Positions 46,133 through 54,139 of a stretch of 64,000 nucleotides of DNA are shown here, one piece after another. Numbering within the stretch: the first letter of the stretch is position 1; every line of letters starts with the position of its first letter. This DNA is from Thalassotalea euphylliae (GTDB lineage: Bacteria > Pseudomonadota > Gammaproteobacteria > Enterobacterales > Alteromonadaceae): assembly GCF_003390335.1 (NCBI RefSeq), contig NZ_QUOU01000001.1:2046001-2110000 (forward strand). Reading direction: 5' to 3'. The notes beneath the pieces are model-generated. The model ran no database searches and was not told the DNA's origin. It was given only the letters and a program-made list of their open reading frames with translations. A program made the position numbers and the translations under genes.

Positions 46133-47209
46133 ATGGTCAGGTTTTTTAAAGACTGGTACACACGAAAATTCTCCGATCCACACGCAGTTACACTGATGAT
46201 TATTCTAGTAACGGCGTTTCTGGGGGTGTACTTTCTCAGTAGCTTATTAATGCCAGTATTTGTTGCAATCGCAATCGCTTTCTTGCTCGATTTACCGGTA
46301 AATCGATTAACTAACTTGGGCGTAGGGCACGGCTGGTCGGTCATTATTGTTGTCGGCGCTTTTGTCGGTGTCTCGATGGTGACGTTTTTGGGGTTAATGC
46401 CCATCATCTGGCAACAAAGCACTAATTTAATGCAAGAGGTGCCGCATATGGTCACCGAAGGTCGCACTTATTTGATGACCTTACCAGAGCGTTACCCCGA
46501 GATTATTCAAGCGGAGCAAATAGAGCATATGATCGCGCTAACCAACGACAAGCTTCTGGAGTGGGGGCAAGTAGCGGTCGAAGCAACGTTGAATTCGCTG
46601 TCAGACTTAGTGGCGCTGATCATCTATTTGATATTAGTGCCGATCATGATTTTCTTCTTCCTCAAAGACAAACGCGAGTTAGTCACTGGTTTTAGCAAGT
46701 TTTTGCCTAAAGAGCGCCGTATGGCGAGCCAAGTGGGTAAGGAAATGAACCAACAAATTTTAAATTATATTCGCGGTAAATTAATTGAAATTTTGATCAT
46801 TGGTTCGGTCAGTACCATCACGTTTATTTTCCTAGATTTGCGATACTCTGTATTACTTGGCGTGCTAGTTGGCCTTTCCGTGCTAGTTCCTTATGTTGGT
46901 GCAACGCTGGTTACTCTGCCTGTGATGTTGGTGGCTTTATTCCAGTTTGGGGTAAGCCCAGAGTTTGGCTACGTGATGCTAGCGTACGGTATTATCCAAG
47001 TGCTTGATGGCAACTTACTGGTGCCTGTGTTGTTTTCTGAAGCCGTTAATTTACACCCTGTCACCATTATTATCGCAGTGATCTTCTTTGGCGGTATGTG
47101 GGGCTTTTGGGGGGTATTTTTTGCGATCCCGTTGGCCACCTTAGTGAAAGCTGTGGTTAATGCGTTTCCAACCACGCCACTTGAGGATGAGCAATCGGTA
47201 ACTGCATAA
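46133..47209 (+). CDS. perM: AI-2E family transporter, PerM
   Basis: This 358-residue inner-membrane protein has about eight hydrophobic segments and the family stretches FLLDLPVNRL, VPIMIFFFLKDKRELV and GVLVGLSVLVPYVGATLVTLP. The family includes putative permeases and AI-2 exporters; PerM of E. coli has no settled substrate. I chose the ATG at 46133 (MVRFFKDWY), since the upstream frame to 46082 overlaps the TusA-like gene. It lies near bepA, as in E. coli. Confidence 0.88.
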   Translation: MVRFFKDWYTRKFSDPHAVTLMIILVTAFLGVYFLSSLLMPVFVAIAIAFLLDLPVNRLTNLGVGHGWSVIIVVGAFVGVSMVTFLGLMPIIWQQSTNLMQEVPHMVTEGRTYLMTLPERYPEIIQAEQIEHMIALTNDKLLEWGQVAVEATLNSLSDLVALIIYLILVPIMIFFFLKDKRELVTGFSKFLPKERRMASQVGKEMNQQILNYIRGKLIEILIIGSVSTITFIFLDLRYSVLLGVLVGLSVLVPYVGATLVTLPVMLVALFQFGVSPEFGYVMLAYGIIQVLDGNLLVPVLFSEAVNLHPVTIIIAVIFFGGMWGFWGVFFAIPLATLVKAVVNAFPTTPLEDEQSVTA

Positions 47210-47259
47210 CCTTATGTCAATTGGCTTTGTCTTTTCTTCAACCATAACCAATAATTGAC

Positions 47260-47529
47260 TTATACCAATTGAAATAACTACTTAATCATTCAGCGAGAAT
47301 TAAAAGGCTTAGAGGCAAGGCATTGATTGCAGAGAATGGTCGCTCCCTTGTCAAAATCAATAACGCAGCATATGAGCCTTTTAAACTCGCCCTTTGGGAG
47401 CGTGTCAGCGTCGCGATAACTGCGCCAAATTGATGAGATGTAGAATAACTATATCAACAAAAATTTGGCTTGTTCTCCCACCGCTGACAGCGCTCTGAAT
47501 TGATCAATTAATCAATTCAATTGGTATTA
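47260..47529 (+). mobile_element. MITE copy B (270 bp, compact form)
   Basis: The element is bounded by TTATACCAATTG and CAATTGGTATTA and has two internal hairpin arms. Arm 1 pairs 47293-47309 with 47375-47390. Arm 2 pairs 47398-47410 with 47482-47495, with an inner stem at 47424-47431 and 47462-47469. It encodes no protein. It lies between perM and bcp, and its last three bases are the reverse complement of the bcp stop codon. It shares its ends with the IS630 element at 27793. Confidence 0.87.
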
Positions 47530-47997
47530 CATTTGGTTAAGCACGTCTAGTACCACTTCGTGGTGGTTTTTCGTTTTAAACTTATTAAATACGTGGCTGA
47601 CTTTACCATCTAAGCCAATAAGAAAGCTCAGGCGGTGAATACCATCGTATTCTTTACCCATAAACTTCTTCAAACCCCATACGCCAAAATCGTCTGCCAC
47701 TTTGTGATCGACGTCTGATAATAAGGTGAAATTTAGTTCGTCACGTTGGCAAAACTTGTCTAATCGTTTGCTCTCGTCAGGGCTAATGCCAAATACAACA
47801 GTATTTAACTGCTCAAGCTCAGCTTTGCTGTCGCGCAGACCTTGCGCTTGCACAGTACAGCCGGGTGTCATGGCTTTTGGGTAAAAATAAACAAGTACTT
47901 GTTGTTTACCTATGTAGTCTTGCAATGAAACTGGGTTTCCATCTTGATCAGGAAGGGTAAATAGTGGTGCTGTATCACCCACGGTTAATGTATTCAT
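47527..47997 (-). CDS. bcp: Thioredoxin-dependent peroxiredoxin Bcp
   Basis: This 156-residue peroxiredoxin has the motif FYPKAMTPGCTVQAQGLRD, with the peroxidatic cysteine in PGCT. A second cysteine in the usual CxxxxC position is replaced (Gln-Ala-Gln), which fits 1-Cys-like members. It reduces peroxides in the cytoplasm using thioredoxin. The stop codon is provided by the end of the adjacent MITE. It is followed upstream by gcvR, the same order as in E. coli. Confidence 0.92.
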   Translation of the reverse strand: MNTLTVGDTAPLFTLPDQDGNPVSLQDYIGKQQVLVYFYPKAMTPGCTVQAQGLRDSKAELEQLNTVVFGISPDESKRLDKFCQRDELNFTLLSDVDHKVADDFGVWGLKKFMGKEYDGIHRLSFLIGLDGKVSHVFNKFKTKNHHEVVLDVLNQM

Positions 47998-48029
47998 TTT
48001 ATTATTCCTGCTTTTTGTTTTTGATTTGG

Positions 48030-48542
48030 TTATTGCTTGCGAATACAGCCCTGGATATCAAATTGCTGGCAAAGCTGCAAAAAATCCGTTTCAATGGTGT
48101 CGATACTCGTGTCCTGATTAACGGTAAACTCGATAATCGCACTCATATTGTTAGTAACAGGATCGATATCGGATTTTAGCGATGATATATCAATCTGGCG
48201 ATTTGCAAAGAAAGCCGTCACGGCTTTTAAAATACCGGGTTGATCGATACCTGTGTACTCAGCGCTGTACATTTGTGTCTTGTCTAGCGTCAAGTAGCCA
48301 GAGGTACGTTTCATCATGGTAATAAGTTCAAGTTCGACCGCCATGGCAGGTAAACGCGCTTCAATCAAATTGATCGAACGGGCATCACCTTGCAACAACA
48401 TAATAAAGGTAAACTCTTTACCAAAGATCGCCATTCGGCTGTCGAGAATATTACACTCGCACTCGGTCGCAAGATTGGTAAGTTCACTGACGCTACCATT
48501 TCTATCTGCGCCCATCGCAGTCAGTACTAGATATTGAGACAT
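48030..48542 (-). CDS. gcvR: Glycine cleavage system regulator GcvR
   Basis: This 170-residue protein has two ACT domains (about 4-75 and 90-165): YLVLTAMGADRNGSVSELTNL and YTGIDQPGILKAVTAFF. GcvR acts with GcvA to control the glycine cleavage operon in response to glycine. It starts 32 bases upstream of bcp and is divergent from dapA, the E. coli arrangement. Confidence 0.9.
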   Translation of the reverse strand: MSQYLVLTAMGADRNGSVSELTNLATECECNILDSRMAIFGKEFTFIMLLQGDARSINLIEARLPAMAVELELITMMKRTSGYLTLDKTQMYSAEYTGIDQPGILKAVTAFFANRQIDISSLKSDIDPVTNNMSAIIEFTVNQDTSIDTIETDFLQLCQQFDIQGCIRKQ

Positions 48543-48731
48543 TCGTTGCCGCTGTTTGAGTAAAAGGCGAGCATTGTAACGCAGAAGCTTATAAATTATT
48601 AGCAGTTAACAAAAATTAATCTGGGTTGTTTGAAAAAGCAGCGGTGTTAATTGTTGCCACGGTATTCGCCTTGTTATTGCCCTGCGCGGCGAGTACCATG
48701 AGCGCAATTTTACGCAATAGCCATAGTTTTA

Positions 48732-49634
48732 ATGTTTACCGGTAGTATTGTCGCCTTGGTGACGCCCTTTGATGAGCACGAGCAAATTGATTTTGCTCAA
48801 GTGGCCAACTTGATTGATTGGCATATTAGCCAAGGCACGAGTGCCATTGTGATTGCTGGCACCACGGGGGAGTCGGCAACGTTAAGCGATGAAGACGTTA
48901 TTGCGCTAGCCCGTTTTAGTGCAACACACAATGCAAAATACGGTGAAAAACGCATTGCCATTATTGCTGGTAATGGCTGCAATTGTACTCGCCGCAGTGT
49001 GGCGTTAACTAAACAGCTAAACACCACAGGTATTGATGGTTTTCTTACCGTTACTCCTTATTACAATAAGCCTTCGATTGATGGCTTAATGGCGCATTAT
49101 CGCGCGATTAATAACGCTAGCCAGCTGCCAATTTTGCTTTACAATGTGCCCAGCCGCACGGGGTGTGATTTGCCTGTTAGTCTTGTCGCAAAGCTTGCGG
49201 AACTATCCCAAGTTTGCGGTATCAAAGATGCAACAGCTGAGCTTGCGCGTATTGCACAATACCGCCAATTATGTGAGGGGCATTTTATCTTGCTCAGCGG
49301 CGATGATGAAAGCGCCACAGAGTTTTGTAAACTCGGTGGGGACGGTGTAATATCAGTGACCGCGAACCTAGTGCCGGGCGTTATGGCACAGATACAGCAG
49401 TTTATAAAAGAAGAAAAATACCAACAGGCAGAGTTGCTTGATCAGCAACTGGCCCAGTTACATAAAAATTTATTTGTTGAGTCGAACCCGATCCCCGTAA
49501 AGTGGGCAATGCAAGCAATTAAGCGCTTACCCAATGCTAAAATGCGTTTGCCACTTTGTCCGTTATCAACAACAGGGCAGCAATTAGTTTCGGCAACATT
49601 AGCAGACTTAACACAACATTTTCAGGAGTATTAA
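48732..49634 (+). CDS. dapA: 4-hydroxy-tetrahydrodipicolinate synthase
   Basis: This 300-residue class I aldolase makes the first committed intermediate of lysine and diaminopimelate synthesis from pyruvate and aspartate semialdehyde. Motifs: TTGESATL for substrate binding, the catalytic tyrosine in YYNKPS, YNVPSRTG, and the Schiff-base lysine in GIKDATAEL near residue 161. Its stop overlaps the bamC start by one base (TAATG), so the two form an operon as in E. coli. Confidence 0.96.
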   Translation: MFTGSIVALVTPFDEHEQIDFAQVANLIDWHISQGTSAIVIAGTTGESATLSDEDVIALARFSATHNAKYGEKRIAIIAGNGCNCTRRSVALTKQLNTTGIDGFLTVTPYYNKPSIDGLMAHYRAINNASQLPILLYNVPSRTGCDLPVSLVAKLAELSQVCGIKDATAELARIAQYRQLCEGHFILLSGDDESATEFCKLGGDGVISVTANLVPGVMAQIQQFIKEEKYQQAELLDQQLAQLHKNLFVESNPIPVKWAMQAIKRLPNAKMRLPLCPLSTTGQQLVSATLADLTQHFQEY

Positions 49635-50731
49635 TGAGTCGTCGTAGTCTTTATTTATCGGTATTGGCACTGTCCATTTCGGCATGTAGTAGTGTTCGTC
49701 ATAATCAAGCGTCCGGCGATTTTGAATATGCTAAGGTTGAAGAGCCTGCACCGTTAGTCGTTCCTCAATCGTTGCACAAACCAGCAGCACAAGATGAATT
49801 TAAAATCGCTGGCGACAATATCACGCAAGGCCCTATCGGCAATGAAATGGACGTAAGAGCGCCATCGCTTGTATTACCCATTGCAGCCTCCTCACGCGTA
49901 GTGCCTGAAAGTGGCAAAGCGATTATTTGGTTTGATAAAGTGCTAGAAGACAAAGCGTTGGCGGAATTTATTCAAACAGCGGTCAAAGATACGTTATTGG
50001 AAAATAATGTTGCGCTGCGCCCTGAAAATGACACTGCACTGTCACTTGAATCTGATTGGTTTCACAGCGAAGAAGAATCAGGCTGGTTATTTAAGGAGGT
50101 CGATGCGTCTGAGAGCATGCGCTTTCGTTTTGATTTAACGACCAAGCCTCATGGTCGTAGTGTTTCACTTGAAGTGACCATGGTTGATTATATGAAAACC
50201 GATCAATCAGGCTCAACTAAAACGCCAGATGTGATTGATAAACACCGCGCCGAAATGGCGTTGTTAAATGAGATCACTGCAACTGTCGATTACAAGTATC
50301 GCTTGCAACAACGTGAAAACCGCTTGATGCGCGCTAATCAAAAATTAGTGTCAATTGGTGAAAACTCAACGGGTGAGGCGGCTTATATCATCGAAATGGA
50401 AGCGGATCTGCTGTGGTCAAACCTACCGCTCTTCTTCGAACGTTACGGTTTTGAAATTACTGACTTAAACGATAGCAAAAAAGTGTACTTTGTTGACTTT
50501 ACCAAGCCTGATATCAGTTTGTGGGATCGCATTTGGGGTGACGACATTCCAGTACTAGAATTGGGGGATGCCAGTTACCAGTTCAAATTAACGGAACAAA
50601 GCAGTGCCGAAAGTGAGGGCGAAAGCACAGCGCTAACCATTTACAACAGTGAGGAGCAGGCTCTCTCAAAAGACATTCTTGAAGAAGTGTTTTCGGTCAT
50701 GGAGCCTGCACTTTCGTTTAGAGATTTGTAA
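49634..50731 (+). CDS. bamC: Outer-membrane assembly lipoprotein BamC
   Basis: This 365-residue lipoprotein is part of the BAM complex that inserts outer-membrane barrels. It has a lipobox LSISAC (Cys18), a flexible N-terminal region and two helix-grip domains (about 100-230 and 245-365), including ENSTGEAAYIIEMEADLLW. I chose the ATG at 49634, which has AGGAG six bases upstream; the frame extends to 49556 inside dapA. It is slightly longer than the E. coli protein. A strong terminator follows. Confidence 0.93.
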   Translation: MSRRSLYLSVLALSISACSSVRHNQASGDFEYAKVEEPAPLVVPQSLHKPAAQDEFKIAGDNITQGPIGNEMDVRAPSLVLPIAASSRVVPESGKAIIWFDKVLEDKALAEFIQTAVKDTLLENNVALRPENDTALSLESDWFHSEEESGWLFKEVDASESMRFRFDLTTKPHGRSVSLEVTMVDYMKTDQSGSTKTPDVIDKHRAEMALLNEITATVDYKYRLQQRENRLMRANQKLVSIGENSTGEAAYIIEMEADLLWSNLPLFFERYGFEITDLNDSKKVYFVDFTKPDISLWDRIWGDDIPVLELGDASYQFKLTEQSSAESEGESTALTIYNSEEQALSKDILEEVFSVMEPALSFRDL

Positions 50732-50801
50732 TCTAAAAACTCGAAAATGGGTGTAGGCGAAACAGTAGCAGTACTTTTGTAAATTCACTCTCAAAAGGCA
50801 T

Positions 50802-50834
50802 ATAAAAAAACTCCGTTAATCGGAGTTTTTTTAT
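50802..50834 (+). terminator. Terminator after dapA-bamC
   Basis: AAAAAAACTCCG (50804-50815) pairs with CGGAGTTTTTTT (50821-50832) around TTAAT, with further A-T pairs outside. The T run follows directly. Confidence 0.92.
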
Positions 50835-50861
50835 ATCGAGTAATCAAGGTAATAAGTTGCT

Positions 50862-50876
50862 ATTTCAATTGGTATA
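50862..50876. repeat. Solo end of the IS630/MITE terminal repeat
   Basis: ATTTCAATTGGTATA matches the outer end of the IS630 element and MITEs but no opposite end or interior is nearby. It may be a remnant of an excised or deleted copy. Confidence 0.5.
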
Positions 50877-50903
50877 ATTTTCTTCTCTGCAACTCAGTAA
50901 TGG

Positions 50904-51119
50904 CTATTCTTGCTTAGGTAATGAGTTAGTTGACTTATTGAACGTGGGTAAGCCACTTTCTTGCTCGCGTTTGGGACTGCGCGGTAAGGTTTCTTTGAGG
51001 TCATTTAAGCCTTTTTTTCGCAGTGGCTTGTGAGCAGTTTTATGCACCGTACTAAAATTACCAATCATAAATAGCACCACCACTACAATAATTAAAATAA
51101 CCAGCCAGTGATTATCCAT
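50904..51119 (-). CDS. Small membrane protein, DUF2897-like
   Basis: This 71-residue protein has one membrane segment (WLVILIIVVVVLFMIGNF, residues 5-22) and a basic, hydrophilic tail. It overlaps the end of the M15 peptidase gene by eight bases. The ATG at 51119 is preceded by GGAG; a TTG at 51134 is the alternative. The position downstream of dapE is similar to that of ypfN in E. coli, but the sequence is not obviously YpfN. The DUF2897 name is a guess. Confidence 0.6.
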   Translation of the reverse strand: MDNHWLVILIIVVVVLFMIGNFSTVHKTAHKPLRKKGLNDLKETLPRSPKREQESGLPTFNKSTNSLPKQE

Positions 51120-51816
51120 TTGGGTAATCTCCAATGTTCGTGATATATGTGTGATAAAGCATGTCTAAATGTTCAATGATGGTTGCTTTGCCGGCAACTC
51201 CTGAATTTGCTATGGCATCAGCTAACACTGATGTTGTGAGCGCTGCTTGAAAACCCGCGGCCGTTGCTGAATGCGATAAATGCCAAGGCTCCGCCGCTAC
51301 GCCGCCACGAAACTTATCATAAGGAAAATAAAACCCAAAGTGTTTTGCATTTTCCTGCAGCCACAAGCTCAATTGCGCCATAGGGCCATCCGTTTGGTAT
51401 TCCCATTGCTCAAGTTGTAATGTTTGATCGTCAGCCAGCAAGTTAGGTGCATAAACGTCAATATCGCTACCCCAATGGTGGCGACTTGCACCGGGTAGGG
51501 CAGAAAACAACATAATGGCGGTGATTTTTGCTAAATCACTCATCGATGCCATGTTAAGCGGTTTTTCATGCTCATCAAGTACCGGTAATTGGCCGTTAAA
51601 CTTGCGATTCCATATTGCCATCTGGCGCTCAAACGAGCGAAAGCCACTGACCAATGTCAGGTGTAAACCATCTTTTTCGGCTGATTTAGCCATGGCTTGC
51701 CAGTCATTTAACACTTGGTGGTGAATGCCATGACGTTCATTTAGCCAGTGGATATGATTGTCGCTTTTTCCTGTTAATGCGAGTTTGCTGAATGTCGCGA
51801 TATTTTGTTTACTCAC
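51112..51816 (-). CDS. M15-family D-alanyl-D-alanine carboxypeptidase-like protein
   Basis: This 234-residue protein has the M15 (VanY-like) motifs: VSGFRSFERQ near residue 56, SRHHWGSDIDV near 111 with the zinc-binding His and Asp, and EPWHLSH near 174 with the catalytic Glu and His. Such enzymes trim D-Ala from cell-wall peptides. No signal peptide is seen, so it may be cytoplasmic, or may act on recycled or free peptides. It lies seven bases after dapE, so diaminopimelate and wall metabolism are adjacent. Confidence 0.83.
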   Translation of the reverse strand: MSKQNIATFSKLALTGKSDNHIHWLNERHGIHHQVLNDWQAMAKSAEKDGLHLTLVSGFRSFERQMAIWNRKFNGQLPVLDEHEKPLNMASMSDLAKITAIMLFSALPGASRHHWGSDIDVYAPNLLADDQTLQLEQWEYQTDGPMAQLSLWLQENAKHFGFYFPYDKFRGGVAAEPWHLSHSATAAGFQAALTTSVLADAIANSGVAGKATIIEHLDMLYHTYITNIGDYPNG

Positions 51817-51823
51817 CGTTTAC

Positions 51824-52972
51824 TTAGCACTCACTGTTGAGCTTGGCGAGAATGTTGACCATGCTGTGGTAATAAATATCGACCAACTGGATCAGGTCGT
51901 CGCAAGCAACACATTCATTGACTTGGTGAATTGTCGCATTGCATGGCCCCAGTTCAATCACCTCGGCACCAGTTGGCGCAATAAATCGACCATCCGATGT
52001 GCCGCCAGAAGTTGACAGCTGGGTTGTTTGCTTGGTTACGGTTGCGATGGCATCAACAACACTGTCAAGCAACACGCCGGGTTCAGTAATAAATGGCTGA
52101 CCGTTGTATGTCCACTTGATGTCGTAATCCAGCTGGTGGCGAGTCAAAATTTCGTTGACTTGAGCGACTATGGTTTGATCGTCTAATTCAGTGCTATAGC
52201 GCAAATTAAACAATGCGGTTAATTGCCCTGGCACCACGTTGGTAGCGCCTGTTCCGCTGTAGATATTGGTCAGCTGAAAGCTGGTTGCAGGGAAGTAGTC
52301 GTTGCCATTGTCCCATGCGGTTTGGCTTAATTCAGCAAGTGCGGGAGTGGCCAAGTGAATCGGGTTGACGACATGATCCGGGTAGGCCACATGACCTTGC
52401 TTACCTTTGATCACCAGCTCACCGGAAATAGAGCCGCGACGACCGTTTTTAACAATATCGCCGACGCGATGTGAACTCGAAGGTTCACCAACAATACAGT
52501 GGTCAATTTTTTCTTGTCGGGCTTCCAGTGTGTCAATGACACGAGTTGTACCATTGATAAATGGGCCTTCTTCATCGCTCGTAATCAAGTAGCTAATCGA
52601 GCCTTGGTGATTTGGGTAATCGTTGACGAAGCGCTCGGTAGCAATAATCATCGCTGCTAGCGAACCTTTCATATCCGCCGCGCCTCTGCCATAAAGCATA
52701 TCGTTGTGAATAACCGGGGTAAACGGGTCGGTGTGCCATTGACTTAAATCACCAGCGGGTACGACGTCTGTGTGGCCGGCAAAACAAAATACGGGGGCCT
52801 TGCTCCCCTTTCTTGCCCACATATTGGTGGTATCTTCAAACACCATGGTTTCAATATCAAACCCCAATGCGGTCAAGCGCTCAGCCATCAAGGGTTGGCA
52901 GCCAGCGTCTTGTGGTGTTACTGACTCGCGCTCAATGAGCGCTTTAGCGAGTTCAATTACAGGATGGTTCAT
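51824..52972 (-). CDS. dapE: Succinyl-diaminopimelate desuccinylase
   Basis: This 382-residue zinc-dependent M20 enzyme frees LL-diaminopimelate for lysine and peptidoglycan synthesis. Metal and catalytic motifs are FAGHTDVVPAGD, YGRGAADMKGSLAA, TSDEEGPFING and, near the C-terminus, GGTSDGRFI. It starts one base before the end of the YffB-like gene (overlap of one base), the same pair as in E. coli. Confidence 0.95.
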   Translation of the reverse strand: MNHPVIELAKALIERESVTPQDAGCQPLMAERLTALGFDIETMVFEDTTNMWARKGSKAPVFCFAGHTDVVPAGDLSQWHTDPFTPVIHNDMLYGRGAADMKGSLAAMIIATERFVNDYPNHQGSISYLITSDEEGPFINGTTRVIDTLEARQEKIDHCIVGEPSSSHRVGDIVKNGRRGSISGELVIKGKQGHVAYPDHVVNPIHLATPALAELSQTAWDNGNDYFPATSFQLTNIYSGTGATNVVPGQLTALFNLRYSTELDDQTIVAQVNEILTRHQLDYDIKWTYNGQPFITEPGVLLDSVVDAIATVTKQTTQLSTSGGTSDGRFIAPTGAEVIELGPCNATIHQVNECVACDDLIQLVDIYYHSMVNILAKLNSEC

Positions 52973-53316
52973 TAGGCAAACTTATTGGCAAAAGTATCAG
53001 CTTTAAAGCCCACCAGTATTTCATCGCCTACCACAGTCACAGGGCGCTTGATTAGTGTTGGCTCTGCCAACATGGCTGCTTTAGCTGTTGCTTCGTCAAG
53101 ATTATTTTTAACGTCATCGCTTAAATTGCGGAAACTTGTGCTGCGCTTATTAAGCAACTGATCCCACGCTGTTTTTTCGAGAAATGAGGTAAGTAACGCT
53201 TCACTTAGGCCATCTTTCCTAAAGTCGTGGAAGTGGTGGCTAATGCTTTTTTCGTCGAGCCACTTACGTGCTTTTTTTACTGTATCGCAATTTGGGATGC
53301 CGTATAGGGTTGTCAT
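52972..53316 (-). CDS. yffB: ArsC/Spx-like reductase (YffB)
   Basis: This 114-residue thioredoxin-fold protein starts with YGIPNCDTVKKARKWL (Cys10) and has IKRPVTVVGDEILVGF near the C-terminus. It belongs to the ArsC superfamily, Spx-like, and is YffB by its place upstream of dapE. The role is unknown; calling it arsenate reductase is unsupported. Its stop shares one base with the dapE start. Confidence 0.88.
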   Translation of the reverse strand: MTTLYGIPNCDTVKKARKWLDEKSISHHFHDFRKDGLSEALLTSFLEKTAWDQLLNKRSTSFRNLSDDVKNNLDEATAKAAMLAEPTLIKRPVTVVGDEILVGFKADTFANKFA

Positions 53317-53317
53317 A

Positions 53318-53710
53318 TTAATCTCTAATAATGTTGTACTGATTGTGCTGTAGTGCGTCGATAGCGTTGTCGATCAAATTCTCTTTAACCAAAATGTAAT
53401 CCGTGTCGAAAGTTGAAATTGCAAAAATACTGATTTTGTCCGCTGCTAATATACTGGAAATGCGCGATAAAATCCCGGTCAGGCTAAAGCCTAGTGGACC
53501 AACAACTTCAAGCGCGCGCCAGTCTTTTTCGACGTCTTCACTGTCGATGGTCATGGACTGAGGCAGTACTAAGGATACTTCATCATAAGTTTTAGCGATA
53601 AAGTAAATCGGTGCAGCAAACACTTCCATCGGTATGTCACTGTCAGGTGATAAGCTATGTATCGCAAAAGTTTCCTTGAGCAGCTGTAAAGTTAGGGCAT
53701 TACTTGCCAT
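53318..53710 (-). CDS. ACT-domain regulatory protein
   Basis: This 130-residue protein looks like two ACT-type modules, with FAAPIYFIAKTYDEVSLVLPQ and LGFSLTGILSRISSILAADKISIFAISTFDTDYILV. The second is typical of the small family with amino-acid sensing ACT/CASTOR-type domains. Its ligand is unknown. It starts the yffB-dapE transcript, two bases before yffB, so it may respond to an amino acid. Confidence 0.82.
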   Translation of the reverse strand: MASNALTLQLLKETFAIHSLSPDSDIPMEVFAAPIYFIAKTYDEVSLVLPQSMTIDSEDVEKDWRALEVVGPLGFSLTGILSRISSILAADKISIFAISTFDTDYILVKENLIDNAIDALQHNQYNIIRD

Positions 53711-53918
53711 GTTTGCTCCTGTCGTCGCACTTATTGGTGGTTTTATCTTAGCAAGTTTTAATACAGAAAACTAACCGACTAATAAGGGCTCAAGTTGTTA
53801 ATATTTACTTTTTTGAGAAGTTGGTTTTAATTTTGTTAATAAATCGCTAAAAACCATGATTTAAACACCCAATTTTAGTGAGATATTTTGGCAAGTTGCT
53901 CAAATTGGGTAAAAAATG

Positions 53919-53941
53919 ATATCCACAAAAGTTGTGGATAA
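53919..53941. promoter_or_regulatory. Inverted pair of DnaA-box-like sites
   Basis: ATATCCACA (53919-53927) has one mismatch to the DnaA box TTATCCACA, and TGTGGATAA (53933-53941) is an exact box on the opposite strand. Together they form a nine-base inverted repeat (TATCCACAA/TTGTGGATA) with a three-base spacer, upstream of the ACT-yffB-dapE operon. DnaA might bind here to control the operon. Confidence 0.55.
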
Positions 53942-54051
53942 GTTTGTTAGCAAACCATGGGAAAGGCTTAAAGGTATTGAAAAATAAAGGAAATATAAAT
54001 GGCTCGTTTTTTGACTAGTTAAACAGCACTAAAAAACGAGATAAAAGGGGT

Positions 54052-54080
54052 AAAAATAGCGGCTTTTGTTAAAGCCGCTA
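54052..54080 (-). terminator. Terminator downstream of pta
   Basis: On the minus strand TAGCGGCTTT and AAAGCCGCTA form a 10-bp stem with a four-base loop, followed by TTTTT. It sits 60 bases after the pta stop. Confidence 0.9.
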
Positions 54081-54139
54081 CAATTTGGTGCATCATGACC
54101 AGTTAAATTGCTCAGAAAAGGGCAAAGTGTCAGAGTTTT

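Larger units (their letters stand above)
53711..54139. other. 429-base region with paired DnaA boxes and the pta terminator
   Basis: No gene is present. The region holds inverted DnaA-type boxes (53919-53941), a hairpin with arms CTCGTTTTTT (54003-54012) and AAAAAACGAG (54031-54040), and the pta terminator (54052-54080). The rest is AT-rich and should contain the promoter of the ACT-yffB-dapE operon. Confidence 0.6.

Noticed and set aside
46078..46467. 129-codon minus-strand frame antisense to perM
   Set aside because: It is a shadow of the conserved perM coding frame, with no ribosome site or recognisable product.
53711..54139. Possible replication origin because of DnaA boxes and AT-richness
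   Set aside because: Only two boxes are present and none of the usual origin genes (dnaA, dnaN, mnmG, rpmH) is nearby.
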